From NCBI GenBank assembly GCA_964575255.1, contig CAZNPZ010000060.1:1-15527 (forward strand): DNA of 15,527 nucleotides, read 5' to 3'. Under the pieces are notes generated by a model. It did not search any database. It worked only from the letters and a program-made list of their open reading frames with translations, and was not told the DNA's origin. A program made the position numbers and the translations under genes. Positions 14,374 to 15,527 of the stretch are shown one piece after another. The stretch comes from JAEZHK01 sp964575255. GTDB lineage: Bacteria; Bacillota; Clostridia; Christensenellales; Aristaeellaceae. The number at the start of each line of letters is the position of its first letter. The first letter of the stretch is position 1.

Positions 14374-14550
14374 CGCCCGATGCGTCTTATTTCGTGAAAG
14401 GATGCTGTTTGACGCAACGCCATCAGACCATCTCCCCTGGGAGAGCGCCGGTAGAGCCGTAGTCCTTCTGACATTGAATCAATTCCGGCGGCATGCACGG
14501 CGGAATTGGCTTTCCCGCAAAGGCCGTTTGTCCTGCCGACGGGGAAAGCA

Positions 14551-14603
14551 ACCAAAAGCCGGTTTCCGCTCGCAAATCCCCGCAGGAATTTGAGGAAACC
14601 GGC
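14551..14603 (-). terminator. Intrinsic terminator of the CMD-family gene
   Basis: GCCGGTTTCC (14558-14567) pairs perfectly with GGAAACCGGC (14594-14603), and inside it CAAATCC pairs with GGAATTTG with one bulge. On the minus strand TTTTGGTTGCTTT follows. It lies 48 bases beyond the stop of the minus-strand gene, with the small hairpin repeat between. The stretch 14374-14550 contains no supportable gene. Confidence 0.7.
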
Positions 14604-14651
14604 CCCGTTCCAAAAGCAAAGGAAAGATGCGAAGCAGATTCCCTTTGCCCG
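14604..14651 (+). repeat. Small hairpin repeat, copy C
   Basis: CGTTCC, AAAGATGCG-AGCAGA and TTTGCCCG match the tandem copies at 1087-1193. GCAAAGGAA (14616-14624) pairs with TTCCCTTTGC (14639-14648) with one bulged base. The middle C-G pair of copy B is a G-C pair here, a compensatory change. It touches the stop codon of the minus-strand gene. Confidence 0.6.
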
Positions 14652-14963
14652 CTATGCCTCGTCATAGATCCTGAGCGCCTGCGGCAGCGCGTCGATCACC
14701 TGAAGCCCAACGGCGGGCAGCCCGACCATCAGCGCGCTTCGAACTTCGTCCCTGGTCGCGCCCAGCTTCTTGGCGGATCGGACGTGAAACGCGAGGCTCC
14801 CGGTCATCCTCGTCGCGGCCAGCACCGCGAGGTAGGCCAATTCGTCCGTCTTCCGGTCGAGTGCCGACGTCTCGGACGCTTTTTTCACCATTTCCATCAA
14901 CGCGACGCCGGTCTGTCCGCCCTCTTTGACGAACGCCGTGTACCCGTCGCTTGCCTGTTCCAT
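14652..14963 (-). CDS. Carboxymuconolactone decarboxylase/AhpD-family protein without CxxC
   Basis: A 103-residue all-helical protein of the CMD/AhpD-like fold. DELAYLAVLAATRMTGSLAFHVRSAKKLGATRDEV aligns with the family core, which normally reads R-C-x-x-C-I-x-x-H; both cysteines are replaced (Met and Ser), while the His of AFHV and the GAT-x-x-EV turn are kept. It therefore cannot run AhpD-type disulfide peroxidase chemistry; a lactone- or binding-type role is possible but unproven. The start at 14963 is preferred because AAAGGGGAG lies 6 bases upstream; an ATG 18 bases earlier has no ribosome site. It is a single-gene unit with its own promoter (14989-15018) and terminator, convergent with ligD. 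Confidence 0.8.
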   Translation of the reverse strand: MEQASDGYTAFVKEGGQTGVALMEMVKKASETSALDRKTDELAYLAVLAATRMTGSLAFHVRSAKKLGATRDEVRSALMVGLPAVGLQVIDALPQALRIYDEA

Positions 14964-14988
14964 AGGGTTCTCCCCTTTCATGGGGAAA

Positions 14989-15018
14989 ATTCTATCAAGG
15001 TTGCACCGCGCGTGTCAA
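14989..15018 (-). promoter_or_regulatory. Sigma-70-type promoter for the CMD-family gene
   Basis: On the minus strand TTGACA (15018-15013) and TAGAAT (14994-14989) are 18 bases apart, about 25 bases ahead of the start codon at 14963. The short leader fits this placement. Confidence 0.75.
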
Positions 15019-15083
15019 GAAATATACCTCGAAAAACCAGTGGTATTAACTGGCATGCCATCACCGTTCCCGGCGCTTCCGCA

Positions 15084-15174
15084 CTGCTTCCATCGTTCCC
15101 GGCGACATGCGCGCCGGGAACGCGTTGCCCCCTCCAGTAAAGCAGACTGGCGGGGGCAATATTTCCTCATATGA
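15084..15174 (-). repeat. Composite hairpin intergenic repeat, copy 3 (shortened)
   Basis: Inverted relative to copies 1 and 2. In minus-strand order: the box CATATGAGGA (complement of 15164-15173), H1 at 15157-15127 (GCCCCCGCCAGT with ACTGGAGGGGGC, one G-U pair), H2 at 15122-15094 (CGTTCCCGGCG with a perfect complement around CGCATGT), then ATGGAAGCAG. H0 and the TTTCATTTGCG start are absent; the match ends close to the presumed insertion-sequence boundary, so the element may have been cut by the insertion. H1 arms are again different from the other copies but paired. Confidence 0.75.
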
Positions 15175-15186
15175 AGTTTTCGCTTT

Positions 15187-15527
15187 AGGGTCTGTTGAAA
15201 AAGGCAGCGAAACTGGGCTAATGTGGTATAATGGAGGCAAGAAAAGGGACAGGAGAACGGCCATGAATCAGATACAAATGGTATGCCTGGAAGACCTTGT
15301 GGCAAAGGATCACCCGTACCGCAAGCTCAAGAAACTGCTGGATTTCAAGCGGATCATCAGGAAGTTGAAGCTGGAACAGGCAGGGGTGGGCGCGACGGGG
15401 TATGGCAAGGAGAGGCTGGTATACTGTTTGATGCTGCAGTTCATGGAGAATCTGTCCGACCGGGAATGCGAGCGGTATTTGCTGGAGAACACGGCGGGCA
15501 AGTGGTTCGCGGGTTTTGACCTGACGG
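15187..15527 (+). mobile_element. Left end of an IS5/IS1182-like insertion sequence (partial)
   Basis: The stretch beginning near 15187 with AGGGTCTGTTGAAAAAGG resembles the terminal repeat of such elements and lies 76 bases before the transposase start. An extended -10 promoter (TGGTATAAT, 15224-15232) and AGGAG (15251-15255) precede the gene. The exact left border is a guess, because the right inverted repeat and target duplication lie outside the window. Confidence 0.55.
15263..15527 (+). CDS. IS5/IS1182-family transposase (N-terminal part)
   Basis: The first 88 residues are present; the gene runs off the right edge. MNQIQMVCLEDLVAKDHPYRKL followed by a basic helix (read as two segments), GYGKERLVYCLMLQFMENLSDRECERYL and GKWFAGFDLT is the DUF772-type N-terminal domain typical of IS5/IS1182 transposases, which precedes the DDE catalytic core. 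L-D-R/S-D-R-E-C-E and W-F-x-G-F-x-L are family hallmarks. Whether the transposase is intact cannot be judged. Ribosome site AGGAG is 7 bases before the ATG. Confidence 0.85.
   Translation, partial: MNQIQMVCLEDLVAKDHPYRKLKKLLDFKRIIRKLKLEQAGVGATGYGKERLVYCLMLQFMENLSDRECERYLLENTAGKWFAGFDLT

Noticed and set aside
15195..15232. A TTGAAA -35 box paired with TATAAT before the transposase
   Set aside because: The spacer is 26 bases, too long; the TGGTATAAT extended -10 alone is the better explanation.

Overview
The window looks like a piece of a G+C-rich, spore-forming clostridial (Bacillota/Eubacteriales-type) chromosome. Four things point that way: a canonical T-box tRNA-sensing leader, two small CotF-type spore-coat genes with a SigG-like promoter, a Ku + LigD repair pair, and strong AGGAGG-type ribosome binding sites in high-GC DNA. 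The genus cannot be named from sequence alone. Nothing looks like phage or plasmid; the only mobile DNA is an IS5/IS1182-like transposase running off the right edge.

Layout. 1-614: 3' end of a PhnD-type periplasmic binding protein. 615-1266: a 650-base non-coding stretch carrying two kinds of structured repeat and a promoter. 1294-5318: a tight four-gene unit, phnC-phnE-phnE plus a cytosolic 5'-nucleotidase-like metallophosphatase. 5365-5940: a divergent RpiB/LacAB-family isomerase, probably read together with that unit. 5974-7662: a consensus promoter, a tRNA-Trp T-box (specifier UGG) with terminator, and a stand-alone TrpB2. 7691-7847: second copy of the multi-hairpin repeat. 7998-8515 (minus strand): two spore-coat genes, their terminator and a SigG-like promoter. 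8743-11081: promoter and a GH65 disaccharide phosphorylase. 11160-14373: ku and ligD (phosphoesterase-ligase-polymerase order). 14554-15018 (minus strand): a carboxymuconolactone-decarboxylase-family gene lacking the usual cysteines, with promoter and terminator. 15084-15174: third repeat copy, in reverse. About 15187 to the end: left end of an insertion sequence.

How the parts may work together. The Phn genes form a binding-protein-dependent importer for a phosphorus oxyanion or organophosphate. No C-P lyase genes are visible; the transporter is followed by a phosphatase without signal peptide and a sugar-phosphate-isomerase relative, which suggests uptake and cytosolic breakdown of a phosphorylated compound (inference). 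TrpB2 is controlled by uncharged tRNA-Trp and probably makes tryptophan from indole or serine when tryptophan is short. Ku and LigD form the bacterial end-joining system, useful in spores that cannot use a sister chromosome. The most unusual non-coding signal is a composite repeat of two or three adjacent hairpins, present three times between genes, whose variable arms change in step so that pairing is kept.
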